64,000 nucleotides of DNA from Citreimonas salinaria (GTDB taxonomy: Bacteria; Pseudomonadota; Alphaproteobacteria; Rhodobacterales; Rhodobacteraceae). The stretch spans positions 1 to 64,000 of the forward strand of contig NZ_FNPF01000012.1 in the NCBI RefSeq assembly GCF_900107235.1. Reading direction: 5' to 3'. Position 1 is the first letter of the stretch, and the number at the start of each line of letters is the position of its first letter. Positions 41,161 through 50,159 of the stretch are shown piece after piece. The position numbers and the translations under genes were made by a program. The notes beneath the pieces were generated by a model, which had not been told where the DNA came from, searched no databases, and worked only from the letters and a program-made list of their open reading frames with translations.

Positions 41161-42234
41161 ATGACCGACATGCTGACGATCGACGCGGATTTCCATCTGC
41201 CGCAGGCGGGGGTGTCCGACCTGTTGCCCTATCTCGACGATTACTGGCGGATGCAGGTCGTCGACCGCGAACTGCCGTCTATGCCGTTCCGGCTCAGTTC
41301 CTACCCGGCCAACGCGCCGCATGCGCGCAATACCGCCTTCGAGGGGCTGGACGTTCCGGGCGCGCTGGACCGCTTCGGCGTGTCCGTCGCCGTCTGTTCG
41401 ATGCTCCACGGCGTGGCGGGGCTGCACAATCCCGACATGCGCGCGGCCCTGCTGTCGGCGGTCAACGACTTGGTGGCGCGCGACTGGCTGGACGCCGACA
41501 CGCGGCTGCGCGGATCGATCTACATCTCGGGCGAGGATCCCGAAGCCGCCGTGGCCGAGATCGAGCGGCTGGCCGGCGACGACCGCTTCGTGCAGGTGCT
41601 GATGCTGGCGATGCAGGATCTGCCCCACGGCGCGCGGCGCTACTGGCCGATCTACGAAGCCGCGCAGCGGCACGGGCTGGCCGTCGCGATCCATGCGGGG
41701 GCGCTCTATCGCAACCCGCCCAGCGTCTCGGGCTGGCCGTCCTACCAGTACGAGGATTACGTGATCCAGAGCCAGGCGTTCGAGAACATTCTCGTGTCGT
41801 TCCTGGGCGAAGGCGTGTTCGCAAGGTTTCCCGACCTGAAGGTCGTGTTCCTGGAGTCCGGCTTCGGTTGGCTGCCGACGACGCTCTGGCGCATGGACAA
41901 GACCTGGCGCGGCACGCGGCAGGAGGTTCCGTGGCTGGACCGCCCGCCATCGCAGATCACGGCCGGCCGCGTTTTCCTGTCGCTGCAGCCGGTCGACATG
42001 CCCGGGCCCGACGAGGTGGCGCAGGTCGTCAAGCACGTGGGGTCCACCGACATGCTGCTGTTTTCCACCGATTACCCGCACCGGCAATTCGACGGTGACG
42101 ATCCGATGCCCGCCGGATTTCCCGATGCCGCGCTGCCGGCGATTCGCGCGGGCAACGCCTTGCGTGCCTATCCGCGCCTCGGCCGCGATCCGGCGCTCGC
42201 GGCACGGGTCGACTTCCTGGAGGTGACGCCATGA
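41161..42234 (+). CDS. amidohydrolase-2 family protein, first of a tandem pair
   Basis: A 357-residue metal-dependent hydrolase or decarboxylase. The N-terminal TIDADFHLPQAG (D10, H12) has DxH instead of the classic HxH. VAIHAG near residue 180, FLESGFGWLPTTLWRMD near 240 and LLFSTDYPHRQFD near 300 supply the other metal-site residues. Paralogues of this type include gamma-resorcylate and 5-carboxyvanillate decarboxylases. ATG 41161 is the start closest to the homology; TTG 41122 and ATG 41134 are alternatives. It overlaps the second amidohydrolase gene by ATGA. Confidence 0.82.
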   Translation: MTDMLTIDADFHLPQAGVSDLLPYLDDYWRMQVVDRELPSMPFRLSSYPANAPHARNTAFEGLDVPGALDRFGVSVAVCSMLHGVAGLHNPDMRAALLSAVNDLVARDWLDADTRLRGSIYISGEDPEAAVAEIERLAGDDRFVQVLMLAMQDLPHGARRYWPIYEAAQRHGLAVAIHAGALYRNPPSVSGWPSYQYEDYVIQSQAFENILVSFLGEGVFARFPDLKVVFLESGFGWLPTTLWRMDKTWRGTRQEVPWLDRPPSQITAGRVFLSLQPVDMPGPDEVAQVVKHVGSTDMLLFSTDYPHRQFDGDDPMPAGFPDAALPAIRAGNALRAYPRLGRDPALAARVDFLEVTP

Positions 42235-43328
42235 ACCAGATGCTCCGCGAGAAAGAAGGCAAGACCCGCCTGCGCATCGTCGATTGCGACATCCACCCGG
42301 CGCAGCGCACGCCCCAGGCGCTATATCCCTATCTGGAAAAGCGCTGGGTCGATCACCTGGAAACCTTCGGACCGTTCATCCGTCAGGCGCTGGTCGGGCA
42401 GCTGTCCTATCCGCGCATGACCGCGAACGGGATGCGCGTCGATGCCAAGCCCGAGGACGGGCCGGCCGGCTCCAGCCTCGCGATGCTGCGCGAACAGCAT
42501 CTCGACCGGCTGGACATCGAGACCGGGCACCTCGTGGCCCTCGGCCGGGGCGGGATGGAGGAACGCAATCCCGACCTTTCGGCCGCGATGAGCCGCGCCG
42601 TCAACGACTGGCAGCTCGCCGAATGGGTCGAGCCGGAACCGCGCCTGCGCGCCGGGCTGGTGATTCCGCAGGACAACCCCGAAGCCGCCGTGGCCGAGAT
42701 CGAGCGCCGCGCGGGCGATGCCCGCTTCTGCCAGGTGGTCATGTCCACAAGGCCCAACGAAACGCTGGGCGCGCGGAAATACTGGCCGATCTACCGCGCG
42801 ATCGAGGCGGCGGGCCTGCCGCTCTGCCTGCACCCGGCGGGCTATTCCTCGGGAAAGCCGTCGACCGGGACGGGCTGGCCCAGCTTCTATTTCCAGGAAC
42901 ACTATACCTTCGTGCCGGGGACCGAGGCGCTGGTGACGAGCCTCGTGATCGAGGGCGTCTTCGAAGCTTTCCCCAAGCTGAAGGTCGCGATCATCGAAGG
43001 CGGGTTTTCCTGGGCGCCGGCGCTGGGCTGGCGGATGGACAAGCATTTCGACACCTTCCACGCCGAGGTGCCGCATCTCACGCGCAAGCCGTCCGAGTAC
43101 ATGCGCGAGCATTTCTGGTGGGCGACCCAGCCGATGGAAGAGCCGAAGAACGGCCGCCACATCGAGGACATCATCGACTGGATCGGCTGGGACCGTATCC
43201 TCTACTCGTCGGACTACCCGCACTGGGATTACGACGACCCCAACCACATCTTCAAATTCCCGCTTTCCCCCGAGCGCCGCGAGGCGGTCTTCGGCGGCAA
43301 TGCGCGCAAGCTGTACGGATACGCATGA
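42231..43328 (+). CDS. amidohydrolase-2 family protein, second of a tandem pair
   Basis: A 365-residue paralogue of the preceding protein. The metal-site start is IVDCDIHPAQ (D20, H22); CLHPAGYSSGKPS lies near residue 200, IIEGGFSWAPALGWRMD near 255 and ILYSSDYPHWDYDDP near 325. The shared RYWPIY/KYWPIY segment and the block AVAEIER identify the two as recent relatives, perhaps forming a heteromer. It is linked by ATGA overlaps to both neighbours. The Rieske protein that follows points to an oxygenase or hydrolase pathway for an aromatic or cyclic acid. Confidence 0.82.
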   Translation: MNQMLREKEGKTRLRIVDCDIHPAQRTPQALYPYLEKRWVDHLETFGPFIRQALVGQLSYPRMTANGMRVDAKPEDGPAGSSLAMLREQHLDRLDIETGHLVALGRGGMEERNPDLSAAMSRAVNDWQLAEWVEPEPRLRAGLVIPQDNPEAAVAEIERRAGDARFCQVVMSTRPNETLGARKYWPIYRAIEAAGLPLCLHPAGYSSGKPSTGTGWPSFYFQEHYTFVPGTEALVTSLVIEGVFEAFPKLKVAIIEGGFSWAPALGWRMDKHFDTFHAEVPHLTRKPSEYMREHFWWATQPMEEPKNGRHIEDIIDWIGWDRILYSSDYPHWDYDDPNHIFKFPLSPERREAVFGGNARKLYGYA

Positions 43329-43741
43329 CACGGCACGTTCTGGCAAGGGTAGACGACTTCACCGACCGCGAGGTGCGGCGCATCGAGGCCGGCGGCAAGC
43401 CGCTATGCGTGGCGCAGGTCGACGGGCGCTTCTACGCGCTGATCGACCGTTGCCCGCATGGCGGTGCGCCCCTGTCGGGCGGGCGGCTGACCGGCACGGT
43501 CGAAAGCGACGGGCCGGGGCATTACCGCCTGTGCCGTCGCGACGAGATGCTCAAATGCCCGTGGCACGGATGGGAATTCGACCTGGCGACCGGCCAGTCC
43601 TGGAGCGACCCCAAGGCCACCCGCACGCGGGCCTTCGCCCCCAGCACGGTCGAAGGCGGCGATCTGGTCAAAGGGCCCTACGTGGCCGAAACGGTGCCGG
43701 TCGAGGTCGACGGGAACTACGTTGTCGTTGACTTGCCCTAG
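43325..43741 (+). CDS. Rieske [2Fe-2S] ferredoxin-type protein
   Basis: A 138-residue soluble Rieske protein. The cluster motifs are C-P-H (RCPHGGAPLSGG, about residues 46-50) and C-x2-H (KCPWHGWEFDL, about 80-84), separated by about 33 residues, including an insertion (TVESDGPGHYRLCRRDEM). It would carry electrons to an oxygenase, or be a fragment-like partner of the amidohydrolases. No oxygenase alpha subunit is in the window. It overlaps the previous gene by ATGA and is the last gene of the unit. Confidence 0.85.
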   Translation: MTRHVLARVDDFTDREVRRIEAGGKPLCVAQVDGRFYALIDRCPHGGAPLSGGRLTGTVESDGPGHYRLCRRDEMLKCPWHGWEFDLATGQSWSDPKATRTRAFAPSTVEGGDLVKGPYVAETVPVEVDGNYVVVDLP

Positions 43742-43754
43742 GCCCCCGCGCGGG

Positions 43755-44222
43755 TCAGCCCAGCATCGCGGCGAAGGCCCGCCGCATCGCCTCCATGTCG
43801 GGCCGGCCCTCGTAGGCCAGCGGCGCCGGCGTCAGCGCCACCCAAGGCTGTCGGCTGGCGGTGAAGATGTGCGCCGCGGGACGCAACCAGCCGGTGTCGT
43901 CCAGCGTGCCGGCCTTCAGCGACGCGAAGTCCGAGCCTTCCGCGCGGGCGTGCCAGAGGCGCGTGCCGCAGGCCGGGCAGAACGTGCAGCGCATGCGGCG
44001 GCCCGATCCGGCCACGCGCTCGAACGCGGCCGTGTCGCCCTGCGCGTCGAGATCCGCCACCCGGACCTGCAGCGACTCGCCGAAGGCGCTTCCGGACTGG
44101 CGCTGGCAATCGGTGCAGTGGCAGACGTAGAAGGTCAGCGGTGCCGAGCCTATTGCGTAGCGCACGGCGCCGCACTGGCACCCGCCGGTCAGCGGAAGGT
44201 CGGGCAGGGTGATGTCGGGCAT
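43755..44222 (-). CDS. GFA/CENP-V family zinc protein
   Basis: A 155-residue member of the glutathione-dependent formaldehyde-activating (Gfa)/CENP-V family. Zinc-binding cysteine groups are GGCQCGAVRY near residue 14, VCHCTDCQRQSGSAFG near 33 and FCPACGTRLW near 80. The family carries formaldehyde-activating enzymes, but most members are of unknown substrate. It converges on the Rieske gene and is divergent from the MFS gene, with which it shares a 68-base promoter region. Confidence 0.87.
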   Translation of the reverse strand: MPDITLPDLPLTGGCQCGAVRYAIGSAPLTFYVCHCTDCQRQSGSAFGESLQVRVADLDAQGDTAAFERVAGSGRRMRCTFCPACGTRLWHARAEGSDFASLKAGTLDDTGWLRPAAHIFTASRQPWVALTPAPLAYEGRPDMEAMRRAFAAMLG

Positions 44223-44290
44223 GGTGGTCCTTGCGGATGGGGCCGATGCCCAGCATCGCCGCGCGGCCTGCCGCTTGCAAGGCCGCGCAG

Positions 44291-45505
44291 ATGACCGTTC
44301 CCGCGCCGCGCTTTCTCGACCCGGCCACGCCGCCGACGCTGGGCACGCTGATCGCGATCACCGGCATCGCGGCGATGTCGATGAACATGTTCCTGCCCTC
44401 GCTGCCGCGCATCGCCGAGGACCTGGGAACCGAGTACGAGGTGGTCCAGCTTTCGGTGGCGCTCTACCTCGCCAGCACGGCGGCGATGCAGATCGTCCTC
44501 GGGCCGCTCGCGGACCGCTACGGGCGAAAGCCGCTGCTGCTGGCGGCCTTCGCGATCTATGCCGTGGCCAGCGTCGCCTGCGCGCTGGCGCAGACCGTTG
44601 CGGTCTTCCTGGTCGCGCGGATGGTGCAGGCGGCGGTCTATTCCGGCGTCATCCTCGCCCGCGCCATCGTGCGCGACCTCGCGTCGGACGACGAGGCAGC
44701 CGCGCGGCTCGGCGCCGTGACCATGGGCATGGCGATGGTGCCGATGGTCAGCCCCGCCCTGGGCGGCCTGCTGGAGGAGACGCTGGGCTGGCGCGCCTCC
44801 TTCTGGCTGATGTGCGTGCTGGGCGGCGTTGCCATGTGGCTGGTCTGGCGCGACGTGGGCGAGACCCGGCGCCATGCCTTCGCCAGCTTCGCCGAGCAGT
44901 TCCGCGCCTATCCCGAATTGCTGAGCGCGCCCCGCTTCTGGGCTTACAGCCTTGCGGCGGCCTGTGCCGCGGGCACGTTCTTCGCCTATCTCGGCGGCGC
45001 GCCGTTCCTCGGCGCGCAGGTCTTCGACCTGAGCCCGGTCGCTTTGGGCATCCTCTTCGGCTCCACCTCGCTGGGCTATGTCGGCGGCAGTTTCCTGTCC
45101 GCGCGGCTGTCGGCGCGGGTGGGCGTGCGGCGCATGGCCCTGTGGGGCTCGCTGACGTCGACGCTGGCCCTCGGGGCGTCGCTGTCGCTGTTCCTGGTCG
45201 GCTGGGGCAGCGCGGCCAGCTTCTTCGGGCTGACCGTCGTGGTGGGGGTCGGCTACGGCATCACCCTGCCCAACGCCACGTCCGGCGCCCTGTCGGTCCG
45301 GCCCCGGCTGGCGGCGACCGCCAGCGGCCTTGCCGGCGTGTTGATGATCGGCGGGGGCGCGGCGCTGTCGGCCTTCGCGGGGGCGGTCATGGTACCCGGA
45401 GCCGGGGCCGAACGGCTGCTGCTGATCCAGGGGGCGGCGTCGCTGAGCGGGGTGCTGGCGATGCTGTTCATCACGATGCGCGAAAGGCGCCTTGGCCCGC
45501 GCTGA
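44291..45505 (+). CDS. Bcr/CflA-type MFS multidrug exporter
   Basis: A 404-residue major facilitator with 12 spans. The loop 2-3 motif GPLADRYGRKPLLLAAF near residue 75 and the long loop before GARAIVRDL-like ILARAIVRDL near 120 are typical of the DHA1 Bcr/CflA group, proton-coupled drug exporters. MTVPAPRFLDP (44291) fits the family start; an upstream TTG would add 20 unlikely residues. It stands next to a catabolic unit, so it may export a pathway intermediate, but it could equally be a general drug pump. Confidence 0.85.
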   Translation: MTVPAPRFLDPATPPTLGTLIAITGIAAMSMNMFLPSLPRIAEDLGTEYEVVQLSVALYLASTAAMQIVLGPLADRYGRKPLLLAAFAIYAVASVACALAQTVAVFLVARMVQAAVYSGVILARAIVRDLASDDEAAARLGAVTMGMAMVPMVSPALGGLLEETLGWRASFWLMCVLGGVAMWLVWRDVGETRRHAFASFAEQFRAYPELLSAPRFWAYSLAAACAAGTFFAYLGGAPFLGAQVFDLSPVALGILFGSTSLGYVGGSFLSARLSARVGVRRMALWGSLTSTLALGASLSLFLVGWGSAASFFGLTVVVGVGYGITLPNATSGALSVRPRLAATASGLAGVLMIGGGAALSAFAGAVMVPGAGAERLLLIQGAASLSGVLAMLFITMRERRLGPR

Positions 45506-45509
45506 TCTC

Positions 45510-45528
45510 CTTTCGTGAAACGCGAAAG
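45510..45528. promoter_or_regulatory. palindromic operator CTTTC-type, IlvD/Edd unit
   Basis: CTTTCGTGAAACGCGAAAG is a near-perfect inverted repeat just after the MFS stop and 92 bases before the IlvD/Edd start. It differs from the site at 48788-48806 at two bases only. Confidence 0.6.
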
Positions 45529-45619
45529 CTGAAGGCGAAAATATCCGTATTGTTCCTTAAAGCGCGACAGGCGACAAAACCCCTCGCTGGGAAATGAAGA
45601 TCCGGAAAGGGGGAACGGC

Positions 45620-47335
45620 ATGGCGCGTGCCCGACGCGACGCCGCATCGCTGCGATCGAATTTCGAACCGGGCACATCCCGCTGGGCGGTGCGCCGCGCG
45701 CAGTGGCGGGCGCTGGGGCTGAGCGATGCGGACATGGTAAAGCCCAAGATCGCGGTGGTGAACACCTCGTCCGAGATGGCGATCTGCTTTTCCCATCTCG
45801 ACGGCATCGCGGCCCGGGCGAAGGACGCGATCCGCGCGGCTGGCGGCCTGCCGTTCGAGATCCGCACCGCGGCGCCATCGGACTTCATCATCTCGGCCGG
45901 GCGGCGCGCCACCTACATCCTGCCGACGCGCGACCTGATCGCCAACGACATCGAGGTGCAGGTCGAGGGCGCGCAGCTGGACGGGATGCTGATGCTCACC
46001 TCCTGCGACAAGACGGTGCCGGGGCAGCTGATGGCGGCCGCGCGGCTGGACATCCCGACGCTGATGGTGATCTGCGGCTACCAGTCCTCGGGCGAACTGG
46101 ACGGAGAGCACGTCGACATCGAGGAGGTGTTCCTGCATGCGGGCTACCACGCGCAGGGCGCCACCAGCTTCGAGCGGTTGCGCGACATGACCGAGCATGC
46201 GATCCAGTCACCCGGCGTTTGCTCGGGCATGGGCACGGCGAATTCGATGCATTCGGTGGCCGAGGCGCTGGGCATGGCACTTGCCGGTGCCGCCCCGGTC
46301 GCCGCGAACTCCGCCGCAATGTGGGCGCAGGTCGAGGCGGCGGGCAGCCGGATCGTGGACATGGTCTGGGAGGACCTGCGCCCGCGCGAGATCCTGACCG
46401 CCGCGGCATTCCGGAACGCGGCAAGGGTGAACCTGGCGCAGGCCGGGTCGATCAACTGCATCAAACACCTGCAGGCCATCGCGGTCGAGGCGGGCGTGAA
46501 CCTCGACGTCTACGAGGTATTCGACACCGAGTCCCGCCGCGTGCCGGTGCTGACCGCCGTGCGCCCCATCGGTCCCCATTCGATCGAGGCGTTCGAAGCG
46601 GCAGGCGGCGCGCGCGGCACGATGAAACGCCTTGAGCCGCTGCTCGAAACCGAGGCGCTCACCTGCACCGGGCAGACGCTGGCGGAAAACCTTTCGGATG
46701 TGCGCGTCGCGGATGACGACGTGATCCGGCCGCTCGACGATCCGCACGGCACGGAGGCGGCGATCGTGCTGCTGACCGGGTCGCTGGCCCCGCGGACCGG
46801 GATCGTCAAGGTCGGTTTGCGCACGCCCGACCGCAAGCTGGCGTTCCGCGGTCCGGCCCGCGTGTTCGAATCCTCCGCCGATGCCGAGGCCGCGCTGAAG
46901 GCCGGCAGGATCCGCCGCGGCGAGGTTCTGGTCCTGCGTCGCCAGGGCGTGCGGGGCGGCCCGGGCATGGGCGGCGCCTCGCGGCTGGTCTTCGCGGTCG
47001 AAGGCGCCGGCCTCGGGGCCGATGTCGCGGTGGTGACGGACGGCCAACTTTCGGGGCTGGTGAACAAGGGTCTCGTCGTGGGCGAGGTTCAGCCCGAATG
47101 GGCCGATGGCGGCCCCATCGCGCTGGTCCGGGACGGTGACATGATCGCCATCGACGTCACCGCGCGCAGCATCGAGCTCGAGGTGCCCGCCCAGGAACTG
47201 GACTGGCGCCGCGCCGCTTTCGTGCCGCCGGAGCCGACGAGCGATTCCGGCTGGCTTTCGATCTACGAACGCACCGTCAGCGATCTGCGCCACGGCGCCT
47301 CGCTGATCCCGGACGCCCGCAAGAAGGATTCCTGA
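45620..47335 (+). CDS. IlvD/Edd family dehydratase
   Basis: A 571-residue Fe-S dehydratase of the dihydroxy-acid/6-phosphogluconate dehydratase family. Candidate cluster ligands are C56 (MAICFSHLDG), C129 (TSCDKTVPG) and C201 (GVCSGMGTANSM), and the C-terminal half has GGPGMGGAS and TDGQLSG near residues 447 and 473. The sequence departs from true IlvD in many places and is closer to the sugar-acid dehydratase branch (arabinonate, xylonate and similar). It is followed after one base by an FAD oxidoreductase gene. A palindrome shared with the aconitase X unit precedes it, which suggests one regulon. Confidence 0.87.
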   Translation: MARARRDAASLRSNFEPGTSRWAVRRAQWRALGLSDADMVKPKIAVVNTSSEMAICFSHLDGIAARAKDAIRAAGGLPFEIRTAAPSDFIISAGRRATYILPTRDLIANDIEVQVEGAQLDGMLMLTSCDKTVPGQLMAAARLDIPTLMVICGYQSSGELDGEHVDIEEVFLHAGYHAQGATSFERLRDMTEHAIQSPGVCSGMGTANSMHSVAEALGMALAGAAPVAANSAAMWAQVEAAGSRIVDMVWEDLRPREILTAAAFRNAARVNLAQAGSINCIKHLQAIAVEAGVNLDVYEVFDTESRRVPVLTAVRPIGPHSIEAFEAAGGARGTMKRLEPLLETEALTCTGQTLAENLSDVRVADDDVIRPLDDPHGTEAAIVLLTGSLAPRTGIVKVGLRTPDRKLAFRGPARVFESSADAEAALKAGRIRRGEVLVLRRQGVRGGPGMGGASRLVFAVEGAGLGADVAVVTDGQLSGLVNKGLVVGEVQPEWADGGPIALVRDGDMIAIDVTARSIELEVPAQELDWRRAAFVPPEPTSDSGWLSIYERTVSDLRHGASLIPDARKKDS

Positions 47336-47336
47336 G

Positions 47337-48653
47337 ATGTCGAACGGACGCCCCATCAACCCCGAAACCGAGATTCTGCGCTATTCCGGCGAAACGCTGC
47401 ACCGAGAGATCGACGTCGACCTCTGCGTCGTCGGCGCCGGGATCTCGGGCACCACGACCGCCCTCGAGGCCGCGCGCCTGGGCCTGAAGGTTGCCATCGT
47501 GGACGGGATGCCCTCGCTGGGCGGACAGGCGGTGAACTCGATCATCGGCACGTTCTGCGGGCTTTACCGAAACGGCACGCATGGCCACCGGTTCACCTTC
47601 GGGATCGTCGACGACATGCTCGACTGGCTCGAGAAGCGCGACGCGCTCTACTACCGGCACGGGCCGATGACGACGGTGGTGCATTACAACGAGATCGCGC
47701 TCAGCCGGTGGGTCGAGACCCGGATCGAGGAAGCGGGGATCGTTCCCGTGACCGGCGCGATCCTGCGGTCCGTCCAGACGGACGGGCGCCGCATCGGATC
47801 GGTGCACATGGCCACGCGCTACGGCGACGTCACGATCCGTGCGCAGAGTTTCGCGGATTGTTCGGGCGACGCCGCGCTGACATGGCTCGCCGGTTTCGAA
47901 TGCCGCGAGCCGGCCGAGAAGATCTATGGCTCGCAGCAGGCGGTGGTCGAGGGCATCCGGCTGGACGCCGAGCCCCCCGCGCGCGAGGACCTGGCCGCGC
48001 GGATCGCCGAAAAGGCCGAATCCTACGGCCTGATCCGGCGCAACGGGCTGATGTTCTACTTCCCCGGCAAGGACGTCGCCGTGATGAACATGACCCACGT
48101 GGAAACACCGCTCGACCCGATCGAGGCCTCGCGCACCGGGCTGATCGGCAAGGACCAGGTGGACAGGGGCGTGCAGCTTCTGCGCGACGAATTCCCCGAG
48201 ATCTTCGGCGACATCACCGTGCGGTCCTACGGGCTTCCGGGGATCCGGCAGACTCGCTGGATCAGGGCCACCCATCACATCACGACCGAAGAGGTGACGG
48301 GGCAGGTGAAATACCCCGACGCCATCGCGCGCACCGCCTGGCCGATCGAGCTGCACAACGCGCCCGAAGGGTTCGTGTGGGAAACGTTCGACGAGGACCA
48401 CGTGCACTACGTGCCTTTCTCGTCGATGATCTCACCCGAGGCCGACAATCTGGTCGCGGTCGGGCGCTGCATCGACGGCGATCCGGCGGCGCTGTCGTCG
48501 GTGCGCGTCATGGGGCCGTGCATGGCGCAGGGGATGGCGGCGGCGAACGCGCTGGATCTGGCGGGGTCGGGGTCGGTCCACCAGATCGACATCGCCGCCC
48601 TTCAGGACCGGGTGCGCGACAATCTCGACCGGACCGACGGCGTCGCCCCCTGA
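47337..48653 (+). CDS. FAD-dependent oxidoreductase (FAD_oxidored type)
   Basis: A 438-residue flavoprotein with the N-terminal dinucleotide motif VVGAGISGTTTALEAARLG (residues about 31-49), GGQAVNSIIGTFCGLYR near 62 and the C-terminal VAVGRCIDGDPAALSSVRVMGPCMAQGMAAA near 385. The family oxidises small hydroxy or amino acids or reduces dicarboxylic precursors; the substrate cannot be read from sequence. It is co-transcribed with the IlvD/Edd dehydratase gene (one base between stop and start). A 222-base gap with an operator follows. Confidence 0.83.
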   Translation: MSNGRPINPETEILRYSGETLHREIDVDLCVVGAGISGTTTALEAARLGLKVAIVDGMPSLGGQAVNSIIGTFCGLYRNGTHGHRFTFGIVDDMLDWLEKRDALYYRHGPMTTVVHYNEIALSRWVETRIEEAGIVPVTGAILRSVQTDGRRIGSVHMATRYGDVTIRAQSFADCSGDAALTWLAGFECREPAEKIYGSQQAVVEGIRLDAEPPAREDLAARIAEKAESYGLIRRNGLMFYFPGKDVAVMNMTHVETPLDPIEASRTGLIGKDQVDRGVQLLRDEFPEIFGDITVRSYGLPGIRQTRWIRATHHITTEEVTGQVKYPDAIARTAWPIELHNAPEGFVWETFDEDHVHYVPFSSMISPEADNLVAVGRCIDGDPAALSSVRVMGPCMAQGMAAANALDLAGSGSVHQIDIAALQDRVRDNLDRTDGVAP

Positions 48654-48785
48654 GGGCCCGGCCCGTCGTCGCGCGCGTTCCCGGCGAGGCGGCTGTCTGA
48701 CCGTTCCGTTCCAGCGACGCCCGGGCCTCAACGGTCCGGGGCTCGTTTCCCGTTCGTGCGTCAATGTCTGGCCGATTGCGCGGCC

Positions 48786-48808
48786 ATCTTTCACGAAACG
48801 CGAAAGAT
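48786..48808. promoter_or_regulatory. palindromic operator CTTTC-type, aconitase X/TRAP unit
   Basis: The core CTTTCACGAAACGCGAAAG spans 48788-48806. One more pair on each side (AT at 48786-48787 and AT at 48807-48808) extends the inverted repeat to 23 bases. It lies 67 bases before the aconitase X start and matches the core at 45510-45528 at 17 of 19 positions. Confidence 0.65.
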
Positions 48809-48875
48809 AGCTGCGCAATTTTCCTTGTTCTCGCGCGCTTTGCGACTGGGTAAAAGAAATCGGGGAGGATTTGGA

Positions 48876-50159
48876 ATGCGCCTGAGCGATGCCGAAAAGG
48901 CCATGCTGGACGGCGATGCGGGGCCCGCGAAGGCCCGCGCGATGGACCTTCTGCTGCGCTACGGAGAGGCCCTTGGCGCCGACCGGCTGATCGAGGTGTC
49001 GCACGTGGCGGGCACCTGGTCGTCCACGACGCCGTTCGTGCAGGCCGACCTGCCCGAGGCGGACGATTTCGACACGATCTTCTCGCGCTTCAACCTCGAC
49101 TCGGACATCACGGTCGAGACGCCCCGCGCCGTGGTGCCGACCTGCCAGCTGATCCACGGGATCGACACGCGCAACCACGCGGCGCAGGGCTTTTCCGACG
49201 CGCAGGCGGCACTTCAGCGCAAGTCCGAGCACTTCTTCGGCAGCCGCGGCGTGCAATGGTGTTCGACCTGCACCCCCTACCAGGTCGGCCATGTCCCCCT
49301 GAAGGGGCAGCACGTGGCGTGGATGGAAAGTTCGGCCGTGGTCTATGCCAACGCGGTGATCGGCGCGCGAACCAACGTGGAGGGGCGCGAATCCACCGGC
49401 GCGGCCTCGATCACCGGGCGCATTCCGTATTTCGGGCTGCACGTTCCGGAAAACCGCGTCGCGACGCACCGCGTCGACGTCGAGATCCCGGTCCGCACCA
49501 TGCGGGACTGGGGCCTGCTGGGCTATGCGGTCGGTTCGATGGTGCAGGAGGAGATCCCGGTCCTGTGCGGCATCGACGCTCTGCCCCGGCCCGAATGGCT
49601 AAAGCATTTCGGCGCCGCCGCGGCATCGTCGGGCGGGGTCGAGATGTATCACATCCCCGGCGTCACGCCCGAAGCCGCGAGCGCCGACGAGGCGCTGGGC
49701 GGCACGGCGCCGCGCCATGTCCACCGCTACGGCGCCGCGGAACGGCGGCGGGCATGGGACCGGCTGAACGGCGCGAACACCCGCGACGACGTCAACTTCG
49801 TCATGCTGGGATGCCCGCACAATTCGTCCGACCAGATGTGGCGCATCGCCGAGCTGCTGGAAGGCCGGCGGGTGCACGGCTCGGTCGCGCTGTGGGTGCA
49901 CACGCCGCGCCAGATCCGGCATCTTTGCGACGAAAGCGGCGTCACCGGGACGATCGAGCGGGCAGGGGCGCTGGTCATGTCCGACAGCTGTCCCGCGATC
50001 AACCGCATGACGCCGCAGGGCACGCAGGTCATCGCGACCGACAGTTGCAAGCAGGCGCATTACCTGCCCGCGATCACGGGGTACCAGACGTGGTTCGGGT
50101 CGCTCGAGGACTGCATAGACGCCGCGATCACCGGCCGCTTCCGGGGATCGCCCGAATGA
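48876..50159 (+). CDS. aconitase X catalytic (large) subunit
   Basis: A 427-residue AcnX large-domain protein beginning MRLSDAEKAMLDG. Candidate Fe-S cysteines are in QWCSTCTPYQ near residue 125, LGCPHNSSDQ near 308 and SDSCPAIN near 370. The large and small domains are separate polypeptides here, as in the bacterial type IIa group that includes cis-3-hydroxy-L-proline dehydratase. The start has GGGGAGGATTTGG upstream. It overlaps the small subunit gene by ATGA. With the TRAP operon downstream, import and dehydration of a hydroxy acid or hydroxyproline-like compound is likely; the compound itself is unknown. Confidence 0.85.
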   Translation: MRLSDAEKAMLDGDAGPAKARAMDLLLRYGEALGADRLIEVSHVAGTWSSTTPFVQADLPEADDFDTIFSRFNLDSDITVETPRAVVPTCQLIHGIDTRNHAAQGFSDAQAALQRKSEHFFGSRGVQWCSTCTPYQVGHVPLKGQHVAWMESSAVVYANAVIGARTNVEGRESTGAASITGRIPYFGLHVPENRVATHRVDVEIPVRTMRDWGLLGYAVGSMVQEEIPVLCGIDALPRPEWLKHFGAAAASSGGVEMYHIPGVTPEAASADEALGGTAPRHVHRYGAAERRRAWDRLNGANTRDDVNFVMLGCPHNSSDQMWRIAELLEGRRVHGSVALWVHTPRQIRHLCDESGVTGTIERAGALVMSDSCPAINRMTPQGTQVIATDSCKQAHYLPAITGYQTWFGSLEDCIDAAITGRFRGSPE

